Shown here piece after piece: positions 42,034-55,900 of a DNA stretch of 64,000 bases. This stretch comes from Acestrorhynchus altus (taxonomy: Eukaryota; Chordata; Actinopteri; Characiformes; Acestrorhynchidae). The DNA lies in assembly GCA_034509495.1 (NCBI GenBank), contig JAVGWO010000026.1:5437665-5501664 (forward strand), read 5' to 3'. Position 1 is the first letter of the stretch, and the number at the start of each line of letters is the position of its first letter. The notes below the pieces were generated by a model that searched no databases, had not been told where the DNA came from, and saw only the letters and a program-made list of their open reading frames with translations. A program made the translations under genes and the position numbers.

Positions 42034-43880
42034 TCGACTTTCTTTACACAACACTTTAAATCGTAAGCAGAACATAGACTTTATCCTCAAACCAAAATCA
42101 GAAGCAGTAAAAGCTGTGTTGCACTGGTTTGTTCTGAGGTATCAGACTCTTAACAAACAGAATGTAATTGAGTGTTTAATTGGGCTCTTAGCTGTATGAG
42201 ATGCTGCGGGTATTTTAAGACTATTTGTCTGTTTAATAACCGGAGCTGAAGCCCACAGACAGGTTTTTTTTTTCACTAATGTGACAGAAACAACCCTAAT
42301 CTAAATCTGATCGCTCTCTCGGTTTGATTTAGAGGTATAATTATGGAATAACCCAAATAACTTATCGAGTTTAAGGTGACGGATATTAAAATGTGCTCGA
42401 TTTAATAATTTAAGACATAAATAATCCTCTTAAATGACGATTTTTAATGAGTGTGAATCTGAAACTGAATGGGTGTTTCTGATGATTTACAACAACCTCT
42501 GTCTCCTGAGTGGCCTTTGTTGGGGAAACAAACACTTGGGTAGGTGGGCCAGCTGCAGTGCTTATTCTATTAGAAACTTCTCATTTCCACCTTGGGTCCT
42601 CAAGAGCCGCGCCTCTGTGGCCTCTAACACAGGACATGTCAGGGCGCTGATAAATACGACTGGTTGTGATTATAGATCCATAAAACAGACTTTTTCATTA
42701 AATGATCATTATAGGGGGGCAGCAGGACCCCTGCTAATTCACATCCCAGCAAAGTATGGAGGAAAAGGGGGTTTGAAATAAAAAGAGGCCTGAGGCATTG
42801 ATCACTTCTGACGCAGTTTATTAACTCGTGTTGGAGGAACATGCTCTGGGTTTTTGGAAGTCTTGACAAATGAGTCCGCCCTCAGCAGTGTTATTAATGT
42901 TACAGGTCACACATGTTCCTTTAACTCCTCTTCTGACAACTAACGCTCGTTTCTGAGGGGGTATTATGCTTGGCAGTTGTGAAGGAAGTTCATGTGCATG
43001 TGTTTCTCAGCGCTGACTTTGAGGAGAAAGTCTACAGGTGGAAAATCCAGGTCCAGAAAATAAAAACTCTGCTCCAGGATTTTGTTCCGACTGCCTGTGC
43101 GCTGCTGCGGCTCAGCCAGAAACACAGCCGTCCGGCCGGCGGGCAAATCCTGAACCAGTTACCTGTGGACCTGGATTTTCCACCTCCAGGAACCCCTCTG
43201 TTCTTAATAGATATGAACATATGGTTTCTCCTTCAAACCTGATTCTTCGATCAGGCTCTACTGTCTGCTTTTGTTAAAGACACGAACAGGGTATAAATCA
43301 GGGGGTCTGTGTTACAGCTTGTCACTGACTGTCATTAAATGTTGCCTTCAGTCTAACAGGCAGTAGCAACAGTATTTTAAACATTCCAGCAAAAGCTGTG
43401 TTACTGCTTGTTACTGAAATATTGAACCAAATAAAAAGTACATGGTAACACATAGAACATCAGGGAAATTTGAGCAAATTCCAGGTGAACAGTCCCTGTA
43501 ACACAATGTAACATTAATGTTACTTTAACAAATATCACTTCACAATGTTTACAATTTTTTTTTTTGTTTGTTTGTTTGTTTGTTTCATTTTTTTTAAGTC
43601 TCTATGTATTTTCTCTCAATATATTTCTCTCCCTATATTTGTTTTTATTTATTCATTTATTTTACTTCTGCTTTTTGTTTATGTTTAAAGTCTGCATTTT
43701 GGATTGAGTGAATGAGTGACTGAGATTATTTTTTTTGTTCTCTTTGTTGTTTTCTATTGTTCCATTGCCTCTTTATTTCCTTCACCATTCTTCAGCAGCC
43801 TTGGCCCTCGGCATATGTTGGGAGCCTCCAGCAGTTTGCTGGTATATATCTATGTAAACAGGAAGGAAGCAATCAATCAA

Positions 43881-43953
<73 letters not shown>

Positions 43954-45881
43954 TAATCTTAAAAAATAAAGAATTTAATCTTTACTATAAATTAAAACAA
44001 TACTTGAATTCACATAACTGGGCAAAAGTCCACCTCTGCCTATAGGTCTGTGTGTGTTGCAGTATATGGAGATTAGAGCACTGCCTCAAGTAGGATGTTC
44101 AAAATATAAGCATCTATTTGCAGGTTGTAGATTTATGGGTCTCCTGTCTGGACAGGGCCTGTTAAAAACAGCACATCACTTCAGGCCTGAATCCTTCTCA
44201 TGGGTTGACGCACACGGGGGTCTTTGAACTGTGGACCTAATTACAATCAGCTCTGGATTGCTGAGTATAAATGTGGTGTGTATTGCAGCATTAGAGCACT
44301 TTGCCAGAGGTGCCTGTGTGTGTGTGTGTGTGGGTGCGTGTGTGTGTGTGTGTGTGCGTGTGTGTGTAGCAGACCATGTGAGGGGAGAAGTCAACTTTCT
44401 GAAGTACTGCCATTATTTAACTGACATAACAGATTTGACACATTGCACATACGCACCAGGCAATTGAAGGGCAATCAAAAGAGGGCAATTAAAAACTGCC
44501 AAAGGTGTTACTGGCAGTGGTGTGTTTGTGTGTGTGTGTGTGTGTGTCACTGTGGCAATGTGGAATGACAGAATAATTATAACAGGAACATTTTTTGATT
44601 GCAGAAAGAAATACTGCATTTATGTAAACAGCTTTTGACCTTTAGTTTTTAAGGTTAAAGTTACGTTAGAGGTTAAGAGCCTTTACATACTTATAACCAC
44701 AGTAAAACACACTTCAGAATGCAATATCTCAAGATGACAAGAAATACAAATGGGTTTATGTGTGTTTTGTGTGAGAGGGTGATTTAACTTTTCATCACAA
44801 GTGATTTAAGCCTTCCGTCACTATCTTGGTCCAATTTATCTTAAATATTTCCGAAGTGTGTTTTGGCTGGGTTTTATGACCAGTGTGAAGTCCGCTATCC
44901 TGGGAAAGGACATGTGTTTTCATTTTAAAAAGTAAACACTGGCCATTGATTCATTTAAGAACAGCAACCAAAGGAAATTGCTTTCACAGTTGGATGTAAT
45001 TACAGTAAATTAGTACAGTTCTTTTTAAAAATTTCTCTCTAGGTAGAGTTTGTGTGTGTGTGTGTGTGTGTGTGTGGGGGGGGGGGGGGTATAGGTGGAT
45101 GTGGGTTGGTTTTCACATAGGCTGACAGATATCCCCCCCAATAACAAATCCAGAGACAGTATGAGTTGGTTCTGTGTATTTCATGATGATCAGACAGTAG
45201 ATTTTGAATTACTTGAAACTCAAGAGTCTCAAATAGACACTGAGCGATTGAGTAAAATCTAGGTCAATTCTGTGATAAATGTTCATAATCTGATATACTT
45301 TTATTCTACAAAAAATACTGAAGTATTTTCAGGAGATCCTTTGAGATTTTTGATTTTTGTATGAATTTGACCATGTTTTGATAAAATGACTTACAACTTT
45401 TGTTGTTTTTGAGTTATTTGTAATAATTAAATTGACAAGGATATTTATAACAATAATCTTGCCATAATATGTGACCCTAGTTCAAATAAAATTAACGTTT
45501 GTTATTTATGTATCAGTATTATCTAGAGGAAACAGCTCCTCACTTCTTCTTTTCCTCTATAACCCAATATCTGACTCAGTGATGTCATTAACCCTGCCCC
45601 CTCTAGGTGACCAGTCAGAGTCTGCATGCAAGTTGAAGACTCCTTTGGCATTTAAACTGGAATTTCATTAATTGGGAAAGGAGTGAATTTTAGCTGTTTT
45701 CTGAGCTGGATTACTGAATGGTAATTCATCAGACAGTGATGAAACCAAGAGATATGAAGTCTAGAAAATGGCAATTAACTCTCTGCAAATTACATGAGAG
45801 ATTTTATAAGTCATTTTGTCACATTTCTATTGGTCCATTCCTCATGATATCTACCTGCTTGTTCTACTAAATGGGGATACA

Positions 45882-45965
<84 letters not shown>

Positions 45966-48054
45966 CCAGTAAATTATAGGACATAAGCTTGCCTTGTTGC
46001 TAAGGTCTGCATGCCTTAACTTAAACAAAATGATTGTGCCAATTCCTTGTTGGCTTCCTGCTAACTTATTGTGGCCTTAGGCTAAAGAAGAAGCCCTATC
46101 ATCTTCAAAGTCAGCTTGAGCTGAAGTGGATCAAGTTCTACTTCTAACATCTTCTGCCAGGCATGAAGTGTGAATTTATGGAAACTGTAGGATAAATTGT
46201 GGAAACCATAACTGCCCTGCTGAAATGTAGATCAGGTGAGATCTACTGACAGGGCAGTGGCAAAAGACTGCAAGATCATCAGTCTATTGAGCTAAGTAGA
46301 CTTCATTTAATGACCTGTTCTTAATTAACACACATCACGTTATAAATAAAGCAGACACAACTCTGTGCAGCTATGTTCCGTAACCCCCCCCCCCCCCCAC
46401 ACACACACACTCTTTTTTTTAATTTCTTGGCCACTGCCCACAGTCCTTCTGATCTATTCTGTTCTGAAATGCAAGCGCCCAATTAATCAAAGGATCAATT
46501 AATGTGGATGAGTGTTGGATCGTATTCACTCATGTTTTCCCCTGGGGCAGGTCATAACATGCCTGGAATGAGGGGCAGACTGCTTGACACCTCAGTGTGT
46601 CCTAGAGAGTGCAGTTGGACGTTGGCCACAGCAGGGACCAGTACTGATGACGTTTTAAGAAAGTGTTTCATTTTTTAGAGAGTGTGAAATGATAAGTTAT
46701 ACAGAAATAAGATAGAGTGAGAGAATGCATGAAATGGTTTGGCTTTTTTTTCCCTGCTCCCCCTCTGTGTTACTCCTTTGCCCCCAGGGTTGCTCGGATT
46801 TCAGTCAGTGAGCTAATTGAGCACAGTGGCTACCCTCCCAGAGCCCCTCTCTCCAACCGGGCCGGTTTATGCAGCCCTGCTGACTCTGCTGTCAATGTCA
46901 AACGCTTGTTAGGACATCATCAATCACCAGCACTTAGGAATAGTCCGAGAACGAAGGGCGCAGGTGATAGAAGGAGAGGCAGACCTTGCTGATTGCAAAT
47001 AGAATTCCTAGGAAGCACCAAACCAGGGTTTTAACCTAGGATTCAGGATTCTCTGGAAATCAGTGAACAGATCTAATGGTAAAGGACGTTACAGAGTTGA
47101 GGGCGCTAACTGTATTTTACACAATGGGCCTTCAGGGTGTGAGGCTGTTCTTTGGCACATCTGCCTGTCTCATGGACTCTTTAAGCTGTAAGCTGACAAA
47201 GCAGTATATCATTAGGTTTATAGAAGAGGGGCTTCGTTGTTTGTCATGTCTGCAGGGTGAGATTTTGCAACTATCCTGGGTGTCAAGTTCTTGACATATA
47301 AATAAATTTTAAAAATTAGAGTATCGGAAGGAAGGAGACATTTGGCTGATGGATAGTTGTGCTCTGTTCTACTTTAGTATGTGTTACGATGCAGCTTCCA
47401 GTTCAGCATGCATTTCTAACATTCAATCAGTAAATCTGTCACTGAGTTTTCTCATCTAATCTCAGACTCTCTGACCTCCTCCACTTGCTCCCTAAAGCCA
47501 GCTGTCCCATCTTCCACGTTCTCTTCATTCTTCACTATTTTTCACTACACTTTAAACATCCCAGGTTCCAAATAAAAAGAAGAAATATCAGGTTTAAATG
47601 TAATTAATAGTCATTTGTACATTTCTATGAATGAAAATACAATTTTCCTGTAAGGAGTACTTTAGGAGACCCTCTCATTTATTAGAATCAGGTGCACCAC
47701 ATCAGCTGCAGATGATTGAACCATCATTAGAGAGGACTTTGAAGTCCTTTTTCAAACCTCAGACATTAGTTTTGTTTGCTCTTGATTGTTGAATTGAGTG
47801 GGATTTCCAGCTCTCAAAGCTGTCAGAAAGAACAGCATACATTCAAAAAAGATATTCCAATAATCCTATTATGTCATCATAAGGCCTACAGGAGGTTCTT
47901 GCCATACAAGGTTTCATTTTGCCCGGTGTCAACCCCCCCACAGATAGAGATATTTTATACTTTAATCTTTAATTTGACAAAAGTTGTACATATCGCTGCT
48001 GTCCAGTGAAAACCATATATCTCCAATTTTGTAATGGTTTATGAAGAAACTGCT
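42033..48054. other. Non-coding stretch, possible first intron of the netrin gene
   Basis: No exon recognised. Microsatellites: (AT)n 43,885-43,950, (GT)n 44,316-44,367 and 44,521-44,547, (GT)n with poly-G 45,050-45,090, (ATT)n 45,884-45,964, poly-C/(AC)n 46,384-46,410. Between them the sequence is unremarkable. Confidence 0.5.
43036..43185. repeat. 20-bp perfect inverted repeat with GC-rich loop
   Basis: aggtggaaaatccaggtcca (43,036-43,055) is the exact reverse complement of 43,166-43,185. The 110-nt loop includes gtccggccggcgggc. Open frames cross it on both strands but match nothing I know. Confidence 0.85.
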
Positions 48055-48583
48055 CTGTGCACTCTATGCTACAGCGTTATTCCAAAATTGATTAAATTCC
48101 TTTTTCCCAAAGAATTCTACACAATTCCTCATGATGAAAGTGAGAAAAGTTTGTTTGAAAGCTTTGTAAAAACAAACACAAAAATATAACATACATAAGT
48201 ATTCACAGCCTTTGTTGAAGCACATTTGGTAGCAATTACAGCCTCAAGTCTTTTTGAGTATGATGCTACAAGCTTGGCACACCTGTTTTTGGGAAGTTTC
48301 TCCAATTCTTCTTTGCAGAACCTGTCAAGCTCCATCAGATTGGATGAGGAGCATCAATGTACAGCCATTTTTAGACATCTCCAGAGATGTTCAGTCAGGT
48401 TCAAGTCTAGGCTCTTACTCTGGTTTTTACTTTTAATAAAATTGCAAATATATTTTCTCACTTTGTCATAGCGGGTTATTGTGTTCTGAGGGAAAAAATG
48501 AATTGAACCCATTGTGAAATATAGCAGTAACATAAAAAAATGTGCAAAAAGTGAAGCACAGTGAATACTTTCTGGATGCACTG
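48055..48583 (-). mobile_element. Tc1-type transposon relic, C-terminal part retained
   Basis: On the minus strand LDLNLTEHLWRCLKMAVH is followed by LMELDRFCKEELEKLPKNRC and AKLVASYSKRLEAVIATKCA, the end of a Tc1 transposase. The DPNPxEHxW-type motif is changed (NLTEHLW). The right end (gtgaatactttctggatgca) fits the family terminus. The N-terminal and central parts are deleted. Same family as 8,597-9,220. Confidence 0.85.
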
Positions 48584-48884
48584 ACCAGTAGAAATGCTCT
48601 AAAATTAGTAAAATAAGCTCTTTTTTACATTCACTTCCTATCAAAGTTAAGAGCAATTTGCCTTCTCCTGTAAAGTTGCCACTTTGGACACATTTGGATA
48701 CATGTTTTTCATTATACAATGATGACATATACATTGTATAAACAGCCACAATGTTTAAACAACTGACAGGTGAGAGCACCAAGGGATATACTGTATTAGG
48801 CAAGAAGTGAACAAGTTCTTGGAATTGATGTTTTAAAAGTAGGACACATGGCCAAGTGTAAGAATCTGGGCCGTTTTGACACAC

Positions 48885-49150
48885 ATTTGTTAAACTGTGA
48901 TGGCTACACCACTGTTCAGAACATTAACAGGCAGGTGTTTTGGGGTATTCCTGGTATGCAGTGGTGAGTACCTACCAAAAGTTCTAGACATCTAGAACCA
49001 GCAGCAAGTCGGTAACCAAGCCTCTTTGTTGTGATTCATGGTGGTCCTATCTCATAATTTACAGCACTGCTAACATCTTTGTTCCAGATACGCATGACAC
49101 TTCAAGAGGTCTTTTGGAGTCCCTGCTTCATCTTGTTTTGCAGACAGAAA
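48885..49150 (+). mobile_element. Internally deleted Tc1-type relic, copy 2
   Basis: Same layout as 11,869-12,200: actgtgatggctacacc, ggtatgcagtggtgagta and ctaccaaaagttctaga, then ttgttgtgattcatggtggt, catctttgttccagatacg and agaggtcttttggagtccc. Part of the transposase gene is missing at the same place. Confidence 0.6.
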
Positions 49151-49977
49151 AGCAGTTCTGAAGCACAAATTAGAATATAAATGAAATAAATTTAATGGAT
49201 GATAAATCAAATTGTTAAGCGATTCCAGACACTCCTAAGGATTAACAGATCTGGAAGAGTCATTGCATAACCTTCTAATATGCTGTGATTGATTTTCTGG
49301 CCACAGAATATTAAAACAAACCCCTCCTTTCCTCTGTTCATTCTCTCTATAATTAAGTCCTGATTCGGCCCCTAATGTTCATTCTTTATCAGTTTACATC
49401 TCTTTCTTATTGTCTTATTTCTCTTACTGTTCCCTGATCCTTCCCCCTCATGCACTTTGCAGGTTTGGATCAGCACTGGGAGGATGACTATAAACTTGAT
49501 GAATGGGGCTGGGGTTGGGATAGTGAGCCAGCTGTTCCTCATGCTTTTTGTCATCCCTCACAGAATCTGCTTCCATGTTCACACACTCATTTGCCCACAT
49601 GCTTTCTTTGTGGGATCTGCATCTGAGATGTCCAGTTGAGTATGTTTTAAAGGGTTGCATTAGTCTGGTTGCCGTGACGCAGAACAGACAGAGGGAGCCC
49701 CCCTACTGACAGATTGGTCACTGATTGGCTGGAGTTATTGCTGTAAAATGGTCGACTTCCATCCCATGGAGCCAGGCAGGAGAGGGATGGTTTCAATTGG
49801 GGCACATGTGGTGTGGCCATTGAAAATAATATCATAAAGCTCTCCATCTTTTTTTTTGGCTTCATTCATGTGTCTGATAAATCTATTGCTATTGTTTTGT
49901 GTTATGCTGTGACCTCTTTTTTTAAGCTTAAATTGAATCTCCATTTTTTTTTCTTCTCTTGCAGGCCTGATGACATC

Positions 49978-52900
49978 ATGTTCCAATATTGCTCCCCTCC
50001 CTCCCCATTCCTTTCACTCCTCTTTTCTCTTCTTGTCAGTTTCTTCCCCCATTCCCTTCTTTCTCCCCCTCTTTCTCAATCACCACTTCGATGGACATCT
50101 CCCCATGATCCCTGCTACCACCTGGATGGGCGTCCACGCCACTGTTTGTCTGATTTCATCAATGCTGCCTATGGGGTTCCTGTACGTGCTGAGGATCTGC
50201 TGCAAGGGACTGAAAGGAACATCAGTACACTGACAGACCTTCATAATCCCCACAACCTGACGTGCTGGACAGCTTCTGAAGATTCAGCTGCTGGTGACTG
50301 GACCTTTACTGTCCCCCTTGGCAGAAGATTTGAGGTCACGTATGTAAGCCTACAGTTCTGCCAACAGGCTGAGCCTGCCAATCCATTCTCCATCTCCATC
50401 CTGAAGTCAATGGATTATGGACGCAGCTGGCGTCCCCTACAGTTCTATTCTAGTGACTGCATGGGCAAATTTGGTATTCCTTCTCAGTATGTTGCTCTTA
50501 CAAGACACCAGGAAACCGAGTCTCTATGTTCAGATCCAAGACCCTTGCAGAAACACCGCGGAGGGGTAGTTCTCGCCTTTTCCACTCTGGATGGACGTCC
50601 CTCTTCAGCTGATTTTGAATACAGTCCTGGACTCCAGGATTGGGTGACAGCCACAGACATCAGGATAGTGTTCCATCAAACACAATATGTAACCGTTCAG
50701 CAGAAACAGAAGCCAGGTGAGATGGATGGATCTCCGACAATGAAGAAGGGGTCACAGGGTGACGTTGAAAAAGTAAGAGTAGGAAGTGTTTTGAAGGTGG
50801 AGGAGACAAACACTGAGGCCAAGAGTACAGAAACAGAGCGCCGCAGGAAAGAAGGCAAAAGAGAAAAATCACAGAAAAGAAATCGCAACAAGAGTTCCTT
50901 ACAAGAAAGGGGACACAATGTGACCCGCAAACAGACAGAGACTCAGGAAGGCAGAGGCAAAGGGCGAAGCCGTAAGAAAGATGCACCTAACTGGAAGCCA
51001 TGCAAGGATGGTGGGTGTGATTGGACAGTGGAAGGGCAGGGGCAGGGCTCTAAAGGCAGGGAGCTGAGAAGGAGGAGGAACAATGGCCGCAGTGAAAGGT
51101 CACAATCCAGATTCAAGAACAAGTCCACACACCGTCTCTATCCATCTGCACTCTCAGCTCTGCCCAGACTCCCACTTGCTCTCTCTGACATTCAGGTGGG
51201 CGGCAGGTGCAAGTGTAATGGACATGCCTCACGTTGTCGCCGCAATGACCAGGGTCAAGCTGTGTGTCAGTGTGAGCATCACACTGCAGGGCTAGATTGT
51301 GATGTTTGCAAGCCATTCTATTATGATCGCCCATGGCAACGGGCAACACCCACCCAGGCACACCCGTGCGTCCGTGAGTTTTGACTATATGTTGTGTGTA
51401 CGTATGTCTCTGTGTGCATAATCGTGTGTCCTGTTCCTTAAATTGTGGACTTATTAATAGTTTTCTATCCATTTGACAGCATCTAACATATTCAGTATGT
51501 TCTGTCTTCCACTCCCACAGCATGTGAGTGTAACAGCCACTCAACAAAGTGCCGTTTCAGTATGGAGGTGTTTCAGCAGTCTGGACGGGTCAGTGGAGGA
51601 GTATGTTTGAAGTGCAGGCACCACACAGCCGGACGTCACTGCCAGTTCTGCCAGAATGGATACACACGTGACCACAGCAAGTCCCTGAGCCACCGCAAGG
51701 CCTGTCAACGTCAGTTTTGGTCCTTGTGTTTGTAGGCCTTTTAATGTCCTATACAATGCACTATGTACTAATGCACTATATAATTAATGTACAATATAAT
51801 GTTATAAAACAGAAAAACAAAACTCACGACTAAACTTTCTGAAGTGTGCACTACTTAGTAATACTAAATAGTATTCTGTATTTCATATAGGGGTAATAAT
51901 TCAATTACTTATGTCAACAGGTTATGAATTAAAATTAAAAATACTTTATTATAAAATAAGTAGCCATATTAAACATGTGATTTATTGTGCTGCCAAATTT
52001 ATTTTAAAGCGAAATTTTGGCTTTGTCCCCCTGACTTTGAAACCGGTTTCCTCCAACAAAATAAAAGTGTTCAGTTCAATGAAATTCACAATATTTCAAA
52101 ATATGTTATTTACATTCATATCTAATACAATTTTGAAATATTTCAACAATATATTAATGTATACTATATATTACCAAACATTACTGTCATTAATGATTTC
52201 TGTAATGAATTATTTAAGGATATCACTTGAAAAAGTGTTCCTTCAGGTCATGAAGTTTTTCAGCATTGTTACCATTTAACCTGTTATGGAAATATTTTAC
52301 AAAAAAAGTATTTGTATATAAAGTACATTTTATTTAAGCTGTAACACATCATTACCAACACCAACGGTTGTGGTGATACCCGGTGATGGTAATAACAGAT
52401 TTTCAGTTTCAGCATTAGTATCTTTTAACTCTTTAGAAATTAAGTTATGCCCTAAACCTAATTATCACCTAATTATCAGTCAGGATGGACATAAAAAAGC
52501 AGCTCTAGACAATAAATAAAAAATGTAGAATGACTTGGATTTCTGCACTCTGCCAGTTAAAACTAAATATAAAATAAAGTAATTCTGACCAGTCTTTACC
52601 TTTAAGCATGTAAACACTGTCCCGAGGTGACACAGTGACACCACTGATAATGCATGTGGCGCGGAGTTCCAGGGGCCTGCTCGGGTCACTGTCTGTGACC
52701 ACAGGTTTCCTTCAGGTACTCTGGTTTTCTCCCGCCTCCCAAAAAAGCACATAGTAATTGAGTTGACCATGATAAATTGCCCATAGGTGAGTATGTAGTA
52801 TGTAGTAGGTGGTACACCGTGATGAAATGGCCTTGTCCATTGTGTTCAATGATTCCAATTATTCTCTGGATCCGCTGTGACCCTATTCGGGATGAAGCAG

Positions 52901-55900
52901 ATAAGATAATGACTGACTGACTTTGTCTTGACATCATTCAAACAAAAGTTCTGCTTGTTTATATTAGTTACAAAGAAAAAATAGCACATTTTTAAAAATG
53001 CATCTATAGACATTCAACCATAGATAAAAAACAATGGAAGAACAGCAAGAGAGAACTTTAACAGTCAGAGCTTGTTGTGTCATACGTTGGCATAATAATG
53101 CTTTATCGCTTCCTGTTAATATGAAATGGATTAGTGCTTTAATATTTTGTGTGACAGTGTATGTAAAAATGTAGGTGAAGTGGTGATGGTGTCGGGAGAA
53201 CATATGTTCAACATATGTCAGCGGTGCCATATGTTGCTATAGCAATGCTTCATCAGTTCCTTTTAGTAGGAAACCTTCCAAACCCACACTATTCTAAAAT
53301 TCGTATGTATTCTATACCTTAGTATAGTATTAGTGTGTAGCATACAACTGGGAACCACCCCTAATTTCACCACCCACCACTTAGCCTTCAGAAACGCTTC
53401 AGAGTTGATGGACAGGGAACATTTTAGCTTTATTGTTGTTTGAGTGTGCTGGATGTTGGTGTAAGTGCTTGCATGTATAAAAGAGGGAAAGGGTGAGAGA
53501 ATGTGTCTATGTTATGGCTACACTGCAAGTGCTGGAATGTGCTCTGACATTTGGCCTTTGCTGTCATGACCGTGGCATGCTTATAGGAACTTTCAATCCT
53601 AATATAACTCCAGGTTCACACTGTCGGTGTGCAGCCTTCGTGTGCAGACGCACGTTGGTGTCACGCTCCATTATGTTTACACATAATTTAAAGTGGAAGT
53701 CATATATGAAAGGCTTAGAAATGTATCCAACACCTAAACAGACACGTGTCCTGTGAATTTCAGATGGGAAGAGCAAACACCAAAATATTTGAACATAACT
53801 TGATCGAAATATTTGAAACATGCAGAATCAGGTAGATTTACATTTTGTTAATGCTGAGGCTGGCCTGATTATCGGAAAGTGTTTAAATGTTTGCAAAGCT
53901 GCTGGAGTTTGTTTGAATGAGCACGAGCTGAGCCGAAACAGAGCTGCACAGTTATGTCTTCTCTTTGCTCGTTGCCATGTCATTTGGGTTTCATGGGGAT
54001 AAAGTTGTACAGGGTCAAAAGCACTCAGACTGATACTAACAGTTACATTTTATATCCTCTTTTGTCTAGGCATGTTTACCGTACTCTCTTCCTCCAGTTT
54101 ATATTTAAGCTTCATGAACTTCTCTTCTGAGCTCTTCCTTACTGATCTTTTTTTTCTGAGGCTTTTTTTCTATTTGTCTCTTCTAAGCTTGTCTCTGTTC
54201 TTCTTACCTCTTCTCTTCTAAACTCTCTCGCTCTTCCCAACATTTCTGCTCTATTCTCTTCTGAGCTCTTCTTTACTCTTCTCTGCTCTGAGCTTTTCTC
54301 TATTTTCTCTCTCTTCTAAGCTTGTCTCTTGTCTTCTGAGCTCTTCGCTTCATATCTCAATTTCTAAACCTTTCCCTTCTGAACCCCTCTTTTGCTCGTC
54401 TCTATTCTTAAATGCTTTCTCTTTTCTGAGCTTTCCTCTACTCTTCTCTTCTTAGCTTGTGTCTTCTCTTCCTATCTGAGCTCTTCTCTTCAGATTGCTT
54501 CTCTTCTGAGCTTTTCAATTCTGAACAAAACTCTCTCTTCTGATCTTTACTCATCTGCTCTATTCTATTCTTCTCTATGCTTCTGTCCTCTTCTTTTCTG
54601 AGCTATTATTTTCTCTTATGCACATTTACATAGTTAACAGTGGTAAAACATGTTCCTGAGCTCTTCTCTGCTCTTCTTTTCTTTTGTCTCCTGAGCACTT
54701 CTCTTTTTTCTCTTCAGAGCTCTTCTCATGCCTTATTTTGTCATGTGTCTGACCTCTTCTCTTTCCTTCTCTTCTGAGTTCTTTTCTATTCTTCTTTTAT
54801 GCTCTTTGATCTTCTGAGCTATTCCCATCTAGTGTCTCATGCACAATTTCAAACTTTTGTTTTGGATCAACCTTTACTCTTCTCTTCACATCTCCTTTCT
54901 TCTTTTCTGAACTCTCTCATGCTCATGAACAAAATATACAGGGCTAAAAACTGATTGTCTTTTGATCTCTATATCAATTTCTTCTACCATCTCCCATCTC
55001 TCTGGTCTCTCCTCTAGCCTGTGGGTGCCATCCACTAGGAGCAGTCGGGCACTGGTGTAACCAAGCCACAGGCCAGTGTCTGTGCAGGGAGGGGGTGACG
55101 GGCCAGAGGTGTAACCGTTGTGCTCCAGGATTTAAACAAGGCCGCTCGCCTCTCCGACCCTGCATTCGTGAGTACTACTTATACCTGTTAGACATGTGAG
55201 GACTAAGGTAACAAAGGTCCCTTAATCTTCCATCGATAATTTCCACAAGACCAAATGGAGTTTTACCTTCATGAATATCTGAAGATGGATGAAGCCTGAA
55301 TGTATGAAGGCTGAGTCTAATAGCTTCTCTTATTCCCCAGCCTGGCATCAGCTTAATGCTCAATCACAGATACAACCAGAGACAACTTATAGCTTTAAGG
55401 ATGTTATCCACTATAATTATCTTGACACATATGTACTGTGGAAAGTTTGCTCTGAGAGTACAATGACTTATGGGGTGCTTAAGACCCCACAGTCACAATG
55501 CTCACCTCTTTTACTTGAAATGTTGATCTATGATGTGATGAAGATGTGAAATTCTCTGTAGAGCCATACTTGCATAATAATAAAAAAGAAAAAAATGGTC
55601 TACCCAAAGAAATGTTCTCATTTCTTCTCTGGAAAATAAACAGTGGCTAAGATGATAAGTCTGCTAATCACTGGTTGGTGCAATTAAGACAATTGTCCAA
55701 TCAAAAGACAATTGTGAAATCTCTTGTGAACACAGACTGGAGCTCTGGTTTTCCCAAAATAAGTCTTTGTTTTGTGAGCCTGCCTTAGAATACTGTCAGC
55801 TGTTATTCAACCAATTCAAAGAAATAATGAGCACCTTTGTAGCTGAAACAGGCTTACAGAGATCAGTACCCTGTATAATGTTTACTCTGTCCAGAATCAA

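Noticed and set aside
42434..43242. Open frames of 115 and 90 residues near 42.4-43.2 kb
   Set aside because: No homology recognised, no splice context, and overlapping frames on the other strand are equally long.
48354..48884. 176-residue minus-strand open frame
   Set aside because: Only its last part is Tc1 transposase; the rest is unrelated flanking sequence read in frame. It is covered by the relic annotation.
49813..49977. N-terminal extension of the netrin frame upstream of 49,978
   Set aside because: It begins with GTG, crosses a strong splice acceptor at 49,964 and precedes a good signal peptide, so it is intron.
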